Of a stretch of 64,000 nucleotides of DNA, positions 26,020 to 34,425 are shown one piece after another; position 1 is the first letter of the stretch; the number at the start of each line of letters is the position of its first letter. The notes under the pieces are model-generated. The model ran no database searches and was not told the origin of the DNA. It worked only from the letters and a program-made list of their open reading frames with translations. Made by a program: the position numbers and the translations under genes. Location: NCBI GenBank assembly GCA_016124425.1, contig WGNT01000015.1, positions 1 to 64,000 on the forward strand, read 5' to 3'. Source of the DNA: Cytophagales bacterium. GTDB lineage: Bacteria; Bacteroidota; Bacteroidia; Cytophagales; Cyclobacteriaceae.

Positions 26020-28611
26020 ATGAAAGCCTATACATTCAGCCTGGTATTCTGTTTGGTAAGTTTATTGGCCTATGGCCAAAACAATACAGCCATTGAGCTT
26101 AAAAACTCCCAAATTCATATTAAGTGGAAAAATAGCCCAAGGGGATGGGAAATAAACGAAATTGCGGTAAAATCCGGATCGTCGTGGAAAACTATACCCC
26201 ATCCGTCCGGTGAATATACCGCCTTGAGGGCTGCTAGCAAGCCACCCGTTCAAAATGAAGACACCTTCCGGACAATCACCGGTGAAGATTTTCCCGGGGA
26301 GGCTTACAAGTATCAAACTAACCTGTGGAAGGATAGAACAGGTACCGTCGCGTTAAATACGGCGGGTGAGGCTTTTTATTTTTTCCCGGAAAATGCGAAG
26401 CAACTTGCTCCAAACAAAATTTTATTTACAAAAGCGACAGCTTGGGGAGTGGTGAAAACCACATGGAGTCTCGATCAAATGTATGAACAGGATATCCAGA
26501 TAGAACAAACCGTTGAGATCCTAAAGGATGGATTCTACTCCTTCGCCAGTCCTACTTTGGCAAGTGTTCCTGCCGATCAACTTGAATGGGCAACCGTTCC
26601 CGGTTACTTTCATGGGAATAAATTAGAGGAAAATCTAGTTCTTAGCTACGGCTATGGTAATGGTGTACCCGTGAAGCCTATCGTGTTTAGTGAAACAACC
26701 GCGAGCACCCTTAGCCCAATAGTTAGTTCCAAGGCCGGATTTTCTTTCGCAGTTATCGCTAATCCCGACCTTGGGAGAGACCCCTGGGCGTCGGATAAAA
26801 ATACCCATTACGATTGGAATCTCGGTTTATCCCACATGAATAGAAAATCCGAACTAACGCCAACGCTATATTTTCCCGTGTTGGGAGAAAAGGGATCCGC
26901 CCTTCAATCTGGAGATAGCGTCACCTTCAGATTCAGGTATAGTTTATCTGATAAAGATTGGTTTGAAACATTAAACCATGCGATCTATGACGTTTTCGAT
27001 TTTAAGAAAGGCCTATCACTTAGGAAAAACAAACAGTCGCTGAGTTCGAGATTGAATCACATGCTGGGTTACCTAACTGACTCTGTCACCTCTCTTTGGC
27101 GGTTGGAAGAATATGAAGGCAATTTGATTGGCGCGCAGGCCTATAATGGCGGCGTCGTCGGTTCAGATAAAGACGCAATGAAAAATGCGGACTATGGCGC
27201 AATGTGGATGTTGGCGAACGCGACGGGCAGTTCGTATCTGAATAAAGAAGTGTTGCCTTACGCGCTAAATTTCAAAATGGCGCAGCAACAGACATCGACC
27301 GGTTTTTTTGAAGGGGCTGCAATTGGCCAGTATTATTTGTCGAAATCTAAAATCTTCGTAGAAGAATGGGGAAAAATGGTAGAACCCATAGCCCTCACCT
27401 ATTACATCATGTTGGATATTGGGAATATCCTGCTCTTCGAACCGGAAAATGATGGGCTTAAGGAGCGGTTAAAACTAGGTGCCGATTTGTTGATGGATTG
27501 GCAAAAGGAGGATGGAAGTTGGGCAGTTGCCTACAGTAGGGAGGAAGAAGAAATTTTCAAAGAGCTACAAGATTTCAGACCGACTTTCTATGGGTTGTTG
27601 GTTGCGCATCGGATATTGAAAGACCAAAAATACTTAGACGCTGCCATCAAGGGCGCAGATTGGTACTTGGAAAATGGGGTCAACAACGGTAGCTTTTTGG
27701 GAGTTTGTGGCGATATGAGGTATGCCCCGGACTTTGCTACAGGACAGACGGCGCAGGCATACCTAGATTTATTCGATATCACAGGAAAAAGCAGGTACCA
27801 AGAGGCCGCAGTCAAAGCGGCCAAGATTTATACTTCCTACATCTATACCCACCCCATCCCAAGCCAACAAACCAAGAACGTAAACGGTAAACAAGTTCAG
27901 GATTGGGAGATTGCGCAGGCCGGATTGAGTTTTGAACATGGGGGAACGTTAGGTTCTGCCAACTTTCATGGGCCGATCCTCTTAGCAAGTCATGCCGGAA
28001 TGTTTATCCGTATGTTTGAGATCACAGGTGAACCGCTATTTGCCGACATGGCCAGATCCGTGGCCATCGGGAGGCATGCTTTTGTAGATGAAAAAACCAG
28101 TGTAGCCTCCTATTATTGGACCGCCATGGATAAAGGGGCCGGACCTTTTCCCCATCATGCTTGGTGGCAGGTAGGATGGATTACAGATTACCTAATGGCG
28201 GAAGCGGAGCTGCGGTCAAACGGAAAAATCGTTTTTCCGAGGGGTTTCATTACCCCAAAAGTTGGTCCGCATCAGAGCTATGGGTTTGCAGCAGGAAGTA
28301 TATTTGGCCAAAAAGCCCTGCTAAAAATATTTCCAGACGCCGTTTCTGTCTCCAATCCTTCCATTGAATACGTTGTTTCTTCCAGTGAATCAGGCGAGAA
28401 AATTTGGCTGACGCTGCTCAATCAGGAAAATGTAATGGAATGTGGGAAGGTGAAAATTGGTTTTGATGCTTTCGAAACTAAGACATTGAAAAGCGTAAAA
28501 GTTTTGGATGATAAAGGTGCTAATATAGAAATGAAGGAATCAAGTGACGCATGGGAAATTTCAGTCCCCGACGTTGGGCTTGTAGTTCTTGAAATTGAGT
28601 TTGAAAAATAA
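26020..28611 (+). CDS. Secreted alpha/alpha-toroid protein, putative PUL enzyme of unknown activity
   Basis: 863 residues with signal peptide (MKAYTFSLVFCLVSLLAYGQ). Residues about 20-330 form a beta-rich N-terminal domain. About 340-740 is a helical-hairpin toroid (TSLWRLEEYEGNLIGAQAYNGGVVGSD; QTAQAYLDLFDITGKSRYQEAA; GMFIRMFEITGEPLFADMARS), and about 770-863 a C-terminal beta domain. The block HHAWWQVGWITDYLMAEAEL with RSNGKIVFPRGF, then YGFAAGSIFG, parallels the end of the toroid in the 959-residue protein at 11650, indicating common descent. Such folds act as glycosidases, lyases or unsaturated uronyl hydrolases; no catalytic set is recognised with certainty. It starts 4 bases after the preceding gene and is translated with it. 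Confidence 0.7.
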   Translation: MKAYTFSLVFCLVSLLAYGQNNTAIELKNSQIHIKWKNSPRGWEINEIAVKSGSSWKTIPHPSGEYTALRAASKPPVQNEDTFRTITGEDFPGEAYKYQTNLWKDRTGTVALNTAGEAFYFFPENAKQLAPNKILFTKATAWGVVKTTWSLDQMYEQDIQIEQTVEILKDGFYSFASPTLASVPADQLEWATVPGYFHGNKLEENLVLSYGYGNGVPVKPIVFSETTASTLSPIVSSKAGFSFAVIANPDLGRDPWASDKNTHYDWNLGLSHMNRKSELTPTLYFPVLGEKGSALQSGDSVTFRFRYSLSDKDWFETLNHAIYDVFDFKKGLSLRKNKQSLSSRLNHMLGYLTDSVTSLWRLEEYEGNLIGAQAYNGGVVGSDKDAMKNADYGAMWMLANATGSSYLNKEVLPYALNFKMAQQQTSTGFFEGAAIGQYYLSKSKIFVEEWGKMVEPIALTYYIMLDIGNILLFEPENDGLKERLKLGADLLMDWQKEDGSWAVAYSREEEEIFKELQDFRPTFYGLLVAHRILKDQKYLDAAIKGADWYLENGVNNGSFLGVCGDMRYAPDFATGQTAQAYLDLFDITGKSRYQEAAVKAAKIYTSYIYTHPIPSQQTKNVNGKQVQDWEIAQAGLSFEHGGTLGSANFHGPILLASHAGMFIRMFEITGEPLFADMARSVAIGRHAFVDEKTSVASYYWTAMDKGAGPFPHHAWWQVGWITDYLMAEAELRSNGKIVFPRGFITPKVGPHQSYGFAAGSIFGQKALLKIFPDAVSVSNPSIEYVVSSSESGEKIWLTLLNQENVMECGKVKIGFDAFETKTLKSVKVLDDKGANIEMKESSDAWEISVPDVGLVVLEIEFEK

Positions 28612-28669
28612 ACCCAAGATCCGAATAGCTGTTTAAATTAAAAGCAATTTTATCGAAAATTTAATTAGG

Positions 28670-30988
28670 ATGACAATGCGAAATATCATTTGGTATAAAA
28701 CCGCTTTAATAGTTTTGGTCACAACAGGTCTTATGGTTCAATTTGCTTCCGCTCAGCAAAAGAATAACCTTTCGCTTACTGGAACCGCTTCCGCTAGCTC
28801 AAGCCAAAATCTTTCCTCTCCAGATGCTACCATTGACGGAGACAGTAATACCTTTTGGTCCAGCAATTCGGAAGATCGAAATGCCTGGCTGACGGTTCGT
28901 CTGCCGGGAGCGACTGAACTTACGCGGGTTTCCATCCACTTTGGCCCCGAAAGAAAACCGAACAGCAAAATCCACATTCAATACTTGCTGAACGGCGAGT
29001 GGCGAAATGTGGAAACGATCGAAAATAACTCCAATAAGATACTTGATATACCCCTGAAGAAGGAATTGCTTACCGACCGAATAAGAGTTTCAGCCGCAGA
29101 CCAACAGCCGATGCAGGTGGTTGATTTTGGTCTCTTTGGTCAGGTGTATGTAGATACAGTGGATTTGGCAGCAAAGGCCATATTAGTTAATCAAAGTGGC
29201 TACAACCTCAACCGGCCAAAGCGCTTTTCTGCTCCCGAAATAGCGGATCATACCCCGTTTGTGATCACGGAAAAGGATAGCCATGAGGTGCTTTATAGGG
29301 GAACAATACTTGGAGGCAAGGGAGATTTTTCTGATTTTAATCCTACTTCCGCTTATGAATATGAGGTGAAAGCTGGCACAGAGAAATCCTTTCCCTTTCG
29401 TATAGGACCATATTGGCTGGAAAGGGTTAGCTATCGATCGATGCTTGACTTCATGATTGGTGCGAGACACTATGTTGGCAATGTGGCAGATATCCGGCCC
29501 ATATCCTTTGAATGGCGGGATGGAGATTTTTTCAATTGGTCCATGCAAAGTCTAGTCGCAATGTACCTCTCCAATCCGGAAGCCTACGAACGGATGGACG
29601 TGACCACTTCCTACGTCTCCAATGCATCGTTTCCAGAAAACTACCGCGGTTTCTGGGGGAAATTGGAGCCATACGCTTCGGAGACTCCCGATGTTGTCCA
29701 ACTAATACATTGGGATGCGGATGTGAAGGTTTCCAAAAAGCTGGACCATGAAATGCAAAAAGCCGAACTGGCCCATTTTCTTTATGCTTGGCCATATTTA
29801 AAAAAATGGCTTCCTAGACAAAACTTCGATGCGGTATATGCCTATGCGACTTCTGTATGGTCTAAGGCAGATGTTTCCCCCCATTCGCTATCCCAATATG
29901 ACCTTAGCCCGGAGCATAACTTACTTGCGCTCAAAACGCAGCTGGGTAGCACGAAAGGGGAGATGCCTCCCGGCTTTTCAGTTATTCCCAACCTGATGAT
30001 GTTCGAAGTAGCGCGCCGCGAACAGGCCCCTGATGCGAATAAATACTTTGAAGCGGCATTCAAGCAAATGGAATGGATGATTAAAAACTTAGATTGGGAA
30101 GATCCCATGACGACCAAGGGGCAACGCATGTCAGAGCATGTCACCATGCGGGCATTTGCTTATTTCTACACCCAATTTCCGGATAGGGCACCAGCAGGTT
30201 TGGAAGAAAAGGTGGTTGAATGGGCAAAAATTGCGCTATCCAGAGCTAATAACTACTGGGATTTCCGCAAATACGATGAAGAAGAGTGGACGCCTCCCGG
30301 ATGGAACGAAACGGGAAATATCCTTGGATTCCCCGCGTCAGTGTTTGCGGCAATGACGATTGTGAAGGATCCTGCATTAAACACGCAGCTTGAAATTCTT
30401 GCTTGGTCGCATTTCGAAAATGCCTTTGGCAGAAACCCCACAGGAAGACAGTTTTCTTACAAAGGACCTGAGGAAGTGGAAGGCGTTGACCTCGGATGGT
30501 ATAGCCGCCACAAAGGGGGTATAGGACTTCTGGACGAGCTTCCATTTGTATTTGACGGATCCCCAAAGTCCTTTCATTACCCCAATCATCCTGAGGCAGG
30601 CAACTTAGGCTGGACCGAGGGTTGGGTGCAGTTCAATACGGCTTATAACACCAGTATGGCATACATGGCCAATTATTACTCGGACATTTCGCTGCAGCGC
30701 ACTGATGGGAATCAGTTACTCATTCAATTAAAGGCACCGCTAAATTTTCACCAAGAAAAAATTGACACAGTAGCCGTACAGCTTTGCCACGAAAACGGAA
30801 AATGTATTCCCATACAATTGGTTGAAAGTGACCTTTATTCCGAATACCTTTCAGCAAGAATTGCCTTTTCTGGCGACGAACTACGATACGATGGGAAGAA
30901 AATACAAATCCGACAGGGGGATACCCTTTCAGTTAGCTATGGCTATGGTTTTTTTATGAAAGAGGCTGAATTAGAATGGGGTTGGTAG
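28670..30988 (+). CDS. Secreted discoidin / CelD-type Ig / GH9-like six-hairpin protein
   Basis: 772 residues with a signal peptide (to about residue 29, VQFASAQ); ATG at 28676 is an alternative start. Residues about 32-155 form an F5/8 type C (discoidin) domain (ASASSSQNLSSPDATIDGD, TFWSSN). About 168-250 is the Ig-like domain found before GH9 catalytic domains (AILVNQSGYNLNRPKRFSA). About 255-690 is a helical toroid, with Glu650 in NLGWTEGWVQFNTAYNTS at the place of the GH9 general acid near the C-terminal helices. The usual GH9 DAGD nucleophile motif is replaced by EWRDGDFFNW (about 280-290), so the activity may differ from cellulases. It is the last gene of the PUL, 58 bases after its neighbour. 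Confidence 0.75.
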   Translation: MTMRNIIWYKTALIVLVTTGLMVQFASAQQKNNLSLTGTASASSSQNLSSPDATIDGDSNTFWSSNSEDRNAWLTVRLPGATELTRVSIHFGPERKPNSKIHIQYLLNGEWRNVETIENNSNKILDIPLKKELLTDRIRVSAADQQPMQVVDFGLFGQVYVDTVDLAAKAILVNQSGYNLNRPKRFSAPEIADHTPFVITEKDSHEVLYRGTILGGKGDFSDFNPTSAYEYEVKAGTEKSFPFRIGPYWLERVSYRSMLDFMIGARHYVGNVADIRPISFEWRDGDFFNWSMQSLVAMYLSNPEAYERMDVTTSYVSNASFPENYRGFWGKLEPYASETPDVVQLIHWDADVKVSKKLDHEMQKAELAHFLYAWPYLKKWLPRQNFDAVYAYATSVWSKADVSPHSLSQYDLSPEHNLLALKTQLGSTKGEMPPGFSVIPNLMMFEVARREQAPDANKYFEAAFKQMEWMIKNLDWEDPMTTKGQRMSEHVTMRAFAYFYTQFPDRAPAGLEEKVVEWAKIALSRANNYWDFRKYDEEEWTPPGWNETGNILGFPASVFAAMTIVKDPALNTQLEILAWSHFENAFGRNPTGRQFSYKGPEEVEGVDLGWYSRHKGGIGLLDELPFVFDGSPKSFHYPNHPEAGNLGWTEGWVQFNTAYNTSMAYMANYYSDISLQRTDGNQLLIQLKAPLNFHQEKIDTVAVQLCHENGKCIPIQLVESDLYSEYLSARIAFSGDELRYDGKKIQIRQGDTLSVSYGYGFFMKEAELEWGW

Positions 30989-31047
30989 GGGAATAATTTG
31001 CTAGATTGGTTCTAGAATACCCCGAGTGCAAACCAAATTGATGAGAC

Positions 31048-31082
31048 AAAAAAAAGCCAGATGATTCTCAAGTCATCTGGCT
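31048..31082 (-). terminator. Rho-independent terminator of the pnt operon
   Basis: A perfect 10-bp inverted repeat (31055-31064 with 31073-31082) has eight A on its left side, which on the minus strand is a T-run behind the stem. It lies about 35 bases after the pntB stop. It also separates the PUL from the transhydrogenase genes. Confidence 0.85.
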
Positions 31083-31114
31083 TATCGGTGTTTAATGGGT
31101 AATGGAATGTACCA

Positions 31115-32482
31115 TTACATATTTTTAACTTCCGTTACCAACCCCGTTAATACCTTTTTGGCATCGCCAAACAGCATTCGGGTTTTCGCATCAAAGAATA
31201 GGGCATTTTCAATGCCAGCATACCCTGAGGCCATCCCTCTTTTAATAACAATGACATTTGTTGCTCGATTTACCTCTAAGATCGGCATACCATAGATTGG
31301 GCTTGAGGGATCGTCATTAGCTGCGGGATTAACAACATCATTCGCGCCAATTACCATTACGACGTCTGTGCTCGGGAACTTTTCATTGATATCATCCATT
31401 TCGATGAGCTTTTCATAGGATACGTCAGACTCCGCCAAGAGCACGTTCATATGACCCGGCATCCGTCCTGCTACTGGATGTATACCATACAGTACCTCAA
31501 CACCTTTTTCTTCCAATGCTTTTTCCAAATCATGTACGGCATGTTGTGCCTGGGCTACCGCCAATCCATATCCAGGGACTACAACCACGCGCTTTGCATA
31601 CGAAAGGAGGATTGAGGAATCATAGAGGTTGATTTCTTTGGCAACCTGATCGCCGGTGTCCGCACCCGAAGCCCCCGCGGAAGCCCCACCAAAAGAGGTA
31701 AATAGGATGTTGGCCACAGAACGGTTCATGGCTTTTGCCATGAGCAAGGTCAAAAGCAACCCTGCCGAACCCACCAAGATACCGCCCATCAACATCACCT
31801 TGTTGTTGTATAGCAGACCGGTCGTAGCTGCCGTGACACCAGTCAAGGCATTTAATAGAGAAATGACAACCGGCATGTCAGCACCGCCGATAGGATAGAC
31901 GAATGCTAAACCATAAACAAGCGAAACAAGTACGATTCCATATACTAAAATGGGCTGTGGTTCACCAGAGGTAAGCACATAGAACGCCATTACCAAAGCT
32001 ATGGCCAAAAGAACGAAAGCGAGAATCTTATTGATTCGGATATCTTTTATGACTCCTTCTAATTTCCCCATTGCGATCAATGAGCCAGAGAATGAAATAG
32101 ACCCGATAATCAAACTAGCCATAAGCACGGCCCCTTTTCCAATTTCATTTACGGGGAGATCCCCATACTCTACTAGCCCGATTAGGGCTGCTGCTGCTCC
32201 ACCCATTCCGTTGAAAAAAGAAACCAACTGGGGCATGGCAGTCATCTTCACAGATTTAGCATAATAAAGACCACCGCCGGTCCCTATTGCCATTGCCACT
32301 AGAATTAGCAGAATATTGTTCAGACCTGGAGTCAAAAAGGTCGCCGCAATGGCCACAAGCATACCAATGAGAGCGATGGAATTCCCCTTTCTAGCTGAGT
32401 CTGGGTGACTCATGAGCTTAATACCCACAATAAACAGGACTACAGCGATTAAATAGCAAATATCTATAATTTGAGAAATCAT
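31115..32482 (-). CDS. pntB: NAD(P) transhydrogenase subunit beta
   Basis: 455 residues. The N-terminal half has about nine membrane helices; the C-terminal third is the soluble NADP(H)-binding domain III, with VVVPGYGLAVAQAQHAVHDL (about 297-316), HPVAGRMPGHMNVLLAE and GANDVVNPAA, all hallmark motifs, and the conserved terminal KTRMLFGDAKK. With PntAA and PntAB it couples hydride transfer between NADH and NADP+ to proton movement across the inner membrane, supplying NADPH. It is the last gene of the three-gene operon; the gap to pntAB is 5 bases. Full family length. Confidence 0.95.
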   Translation of the reverse strand: MISQIIDICYLIAVVLFIVGIKLMSHPDSARKGNSIALIGMLVAIAATFLTPGLNNILLILVAMAIGTGGGLYYAKSVKMTAMPQLVSFFNGMGGAAAALIGLVEYGDLPVNEIGKGAVLMASLIIGSISFSGSLIAMGKLEGVIKDIRINKILAFVLLAIALVMAFYVLTSGEPQPILVYGIVLVSLVYGLAFVYPIGGADMPVVISLLNALTGVTAATTGLLYNNKVMLMGGILVGSAGLLLTLLMAKAMNRSVANILFTSFGGASAGASGADTGDQVAKEINLYDSSILLSYAKRVVVVPGYGLAVAQAQHAVHDLEKALEEKGVEVLYGIHPVAGRMPGHMNVLLAESDVSYEKLIEMDDINEKFPSTDVVMVIGANDVVNPAANDDPSSPIYGMPILEVNRATNVIVIKRGMASGYAGIENALFFDAKTRMLFGDAKKVLTGLVTEVKNM

Positions 32483-32487
32483 GGAGT

Positions 32488-32805
32488 TTATTTTTTAGCG
32501 GGTTTTTTCTTAAACATTTCCAACATTCTGTTGGTCACAGCAAATCCTCCGACCACGTTAAGTGTCGCAAGAAGCACTGCCAAAAAGCCAAGTCCTAAAG
32601 CAAGGTAATTTTCAGGTGATGTTTTGCCAAGAACGAGTATAGAACCTACAATAACAACTCCTGACAGCGCGTTTGAGCCCGACATCAAGGGGGTATGAAG
32701 TACTGTAGGTACTTTGGATATGACTTCTATCCCAACGAAAACAGCAAGAATGAAAACGTAAAACTCTTGTTGGTTAACTGAAATATACTGAATGATCTGT
32801 TCCAT
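32488..32805 (-). CDS. pntAB: NAD(P) transhydrogenase subunit alpha, membrane part
   Basis: 105 residues with four hydrophobic segments. VGIEVISKVPTVLHTPLMSGSNALSGVVIVG is present in overlapping parts (TPLMSGSNALSGV about 38-50), the hallmark of the domain II part carried on the alpha subunit. In split transhydrogenases this is a separate gene between pntAA and pntB, exactly as here, with 5-base gaps on both sides. It contributes the proton channel together with PntB. Confidence 0.93.
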   Translation of the reverse strand: MEQIIQYISVNQQEFYVFILAVFVGIEVISKVPTVLHTPLMSGSNALSGVVIVGSILVLGKTSPENYLALGLGFLAVLLATLNVVGGFAVTNRMLEMFKKKPAKK

Positions 32806-32810
32806 AATGA

Positions 32811-33920
32811 TTATTTTAAAGGTGCGTAAACGATTTCCCCTCCGTGCGTGATGCAGGTACCCTGTATGATCGCATCCTCGAAATTAAGGTTTAGTTTGTC
32901 GCCGTTAAGTAAAAGTTTCAATAGGTTATGCACGTTTTTACTGTACATTTTAGTTGCGTCCTCCGGCATTGTCGCGGGCAATGCGGAACTTCCGATAATG
33001 GTTACGCCTTCTATAGTGACGGTTTCGTTGTCCACCGTTCCTTCGCAATTTCCGCCATTTACAGATGCGAGATCCACTACTACCGCCCCCGGCTTCATCT
33101 TCACTAACATCTCATTGGTGATCAGAATCGGTGCCTTTCTACCCGGTATCAGAGCAGTAGTAATAACTACATCCGACTTGATGATGGATTTTTCCAGCAT
33201 TTCGGACTGCTTTTTCTTGTATTCCTCCGATTGTTCTACAGCATATCCGCCAGCTGCTTTGTCCTCCACTGCTCCTGGAACTTCTACAAATTTACCTCCT
33301 AGACTCTCTACTTGTTCTTTTACCGAAGCACGTGTGTCAAATGCCTCCACTACCCCACCTAAGCGCTTTGCGGTAGCAATTGCTTGCAGACCTGCTACCC
33401 CGGCACCGATAACCAATACCTTGGCAGGGGCGATTGTCCCTGCGGCCGTCATCAACATCGGAAAGAACCGCGGAAGGCTTGCAGCCGCTAATAAGACCGC
33501 TTTATATCCTGAAACAGTACTCATGCTAGAAAGTACATCCATACTTTGCGCCCGTGTTATCCGTGGAATCGCATCCATGCTCAATAAAGTAAGCCCCTGT
33601 GATGCTATCTCTGCCATAAGCTCACGTTCTACCAACGGCTGATATACACCTATGATGACTTTGCCGGCGCCTGCTGCAGCTCTTTCATTCGTAGGAAGTG
33701 GATTTATCTGAAAAATCATTTCTGCCTGATTAATCACTTCAATACGGGAGACGATTTTCGCACCGACCGCGCTGTACAAGTCGTCAGCCAAAAAGGCTTT
33801 CAGACCCGCACCGGTTTCAATGAGAACCTGGTTTCCCGCACTTATGAGTGCTTTCACAGCCTCAGGATGCAGAGAAACTCTTTTTTCCGTAGTGGGTTCT
33901 TTAAGTACTCCTAAAATCAT
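32811..33920 (-). CDS. pntAA: NAD(P) transhydrogenase subunit alpha, NAD-binding part
   Basis: 369 residues with the start at ATG 33920 (MILGVLKEPTTEKRVSLHPE), the usual N-terminus; a longer frame reaching 34004 adds 28 residues without family support. Domain I features: KEPTTEKRVSLHP (about 7-19), SMSTVSGYKA (about 129-138), the NAD-binding Rossmann loop VIGAGVAGLQAIATAKRLG (about 169-187) and DTRASVKEQVESLGG. It is a soluble cytoplasmic subunit that docks on PntB. It resembles alanine dehydrogenase, but gene order settles the call. First gene of the operon; the promoter should be in 33921-34192. Confidence 0.94.
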   Translation of the reverse strand: MILGVLKEPTTEKRVSLHPEAVKALISAGNQVLIETGAGLKAFLADDLYSAVGAKIVSRIEVINQAEMIFQINPLPTNERAAAGAGKVIIGVYQPLVERELMAEIASQGLTLLSMDAIPRITRAQSMDVLSSMSTVSGYKAVLLAAASLPRFFPMLMTAAGTIAPAKVLVIGAGVAGLQAIATAKRLGGVVEAFDTRASVKEQVESLGGKFVEVPGAVEDKAAGGYAVEQSEEYKKKQSEMLEKSIIKSDVVITTALIPGRKAPILITNEMLVKMKPGAVVVDLASVNGGNCEGTVDNETVTIEGVTIIGSSALPATMPEDATKMYSKNVHNLLKLLLNGDKLNLNFEDAIIQGTCITHGGEIVYAPLK

Positions 33921-34192
33921 AATAGTTAGGTTATTGACTAAGTTTAAAATGTTGTACCGTTTCTTTCGCTTTAAGCTTCTAGCCAATTGCTTGGCCAATA
34001 CCATACAAATCCGATCGACATTTTGTTTTGGCAGTGCAAAAAAAGCACTTTTTTATGGATATTGGTGGGGATCCTTTTAAATCTTTCAAAATTTAGCAGA
34101 CAAATCAACTATTTTTTATATTTTAGACAGTTTATGATTAGTTTGCCACTTGGATTCCTGTACCTTGATACCTAGCTAAAATGTAGTTATTT

Positions 34193-34369
34193 ATGAAAAA
34201 CTTACTATACATATTCTTGCTTTTCATCATCACCGCTGGCGAATTGTCAGCACAAGGGCAACCCTATTCCGATACCACTTTCCCTTTTGCGGATTATTGG
34301 CCGGTTTTACTTTTACCCATTTTTGGAATCATCTGGTATAGGTGGTGGAAAGCAAAGAAAAGGCGCTAG
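34193..34369 (+). CDS. Small membrane protein, 58 residues
   Basis: A short frame with an ATG at 34193 and TAG at 34367. It encodes a signal-like segment (MKNLLYIFLLFIITAGELSAQ), a short linker, one hydrophobic helix (WPVLLLPIFGIIWYRWW) and a basic KAKKRR tail, so it would be anchored in the inner membrane with the tail in the cytoplasm. The codon pattern and clear topology suggest a real gene, although its length makes this uncertain. It precedes the AGE-family gene by 56 bases on the same strand. Function unknown. Confidence 0.5.
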   Translation: MKNLLYIFLLFIITAGELSAQGQPYSDTTFPFADYWPVLLLPIFGIIWYRWWKAKKRR

Positions 34370-34425
34370 GAATCTTCGTTCCCTAGATTTATATTAGCCA
34401 GTAAAATCCATAAACCCGAAAATAT

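Noticed and set aside
32848-33642. 264-residue open frame opposite pntAA
   Set aside because: It is entirely antisense to the transhydrogenase gene and rich in Ser, Thr and Pro as expected for a complement of a Gly/Ala/Val-rich gene.
34033-34055. Hairpin AGTGC-A7-GCACT followed by T-run upstream of the pnt operon
   Set aside because: The stem is only 5-6 bp and there is no gene directly upstream on the plus strand that would end there. It is in the probable pnt promoter region, so a terminator call is not justified.
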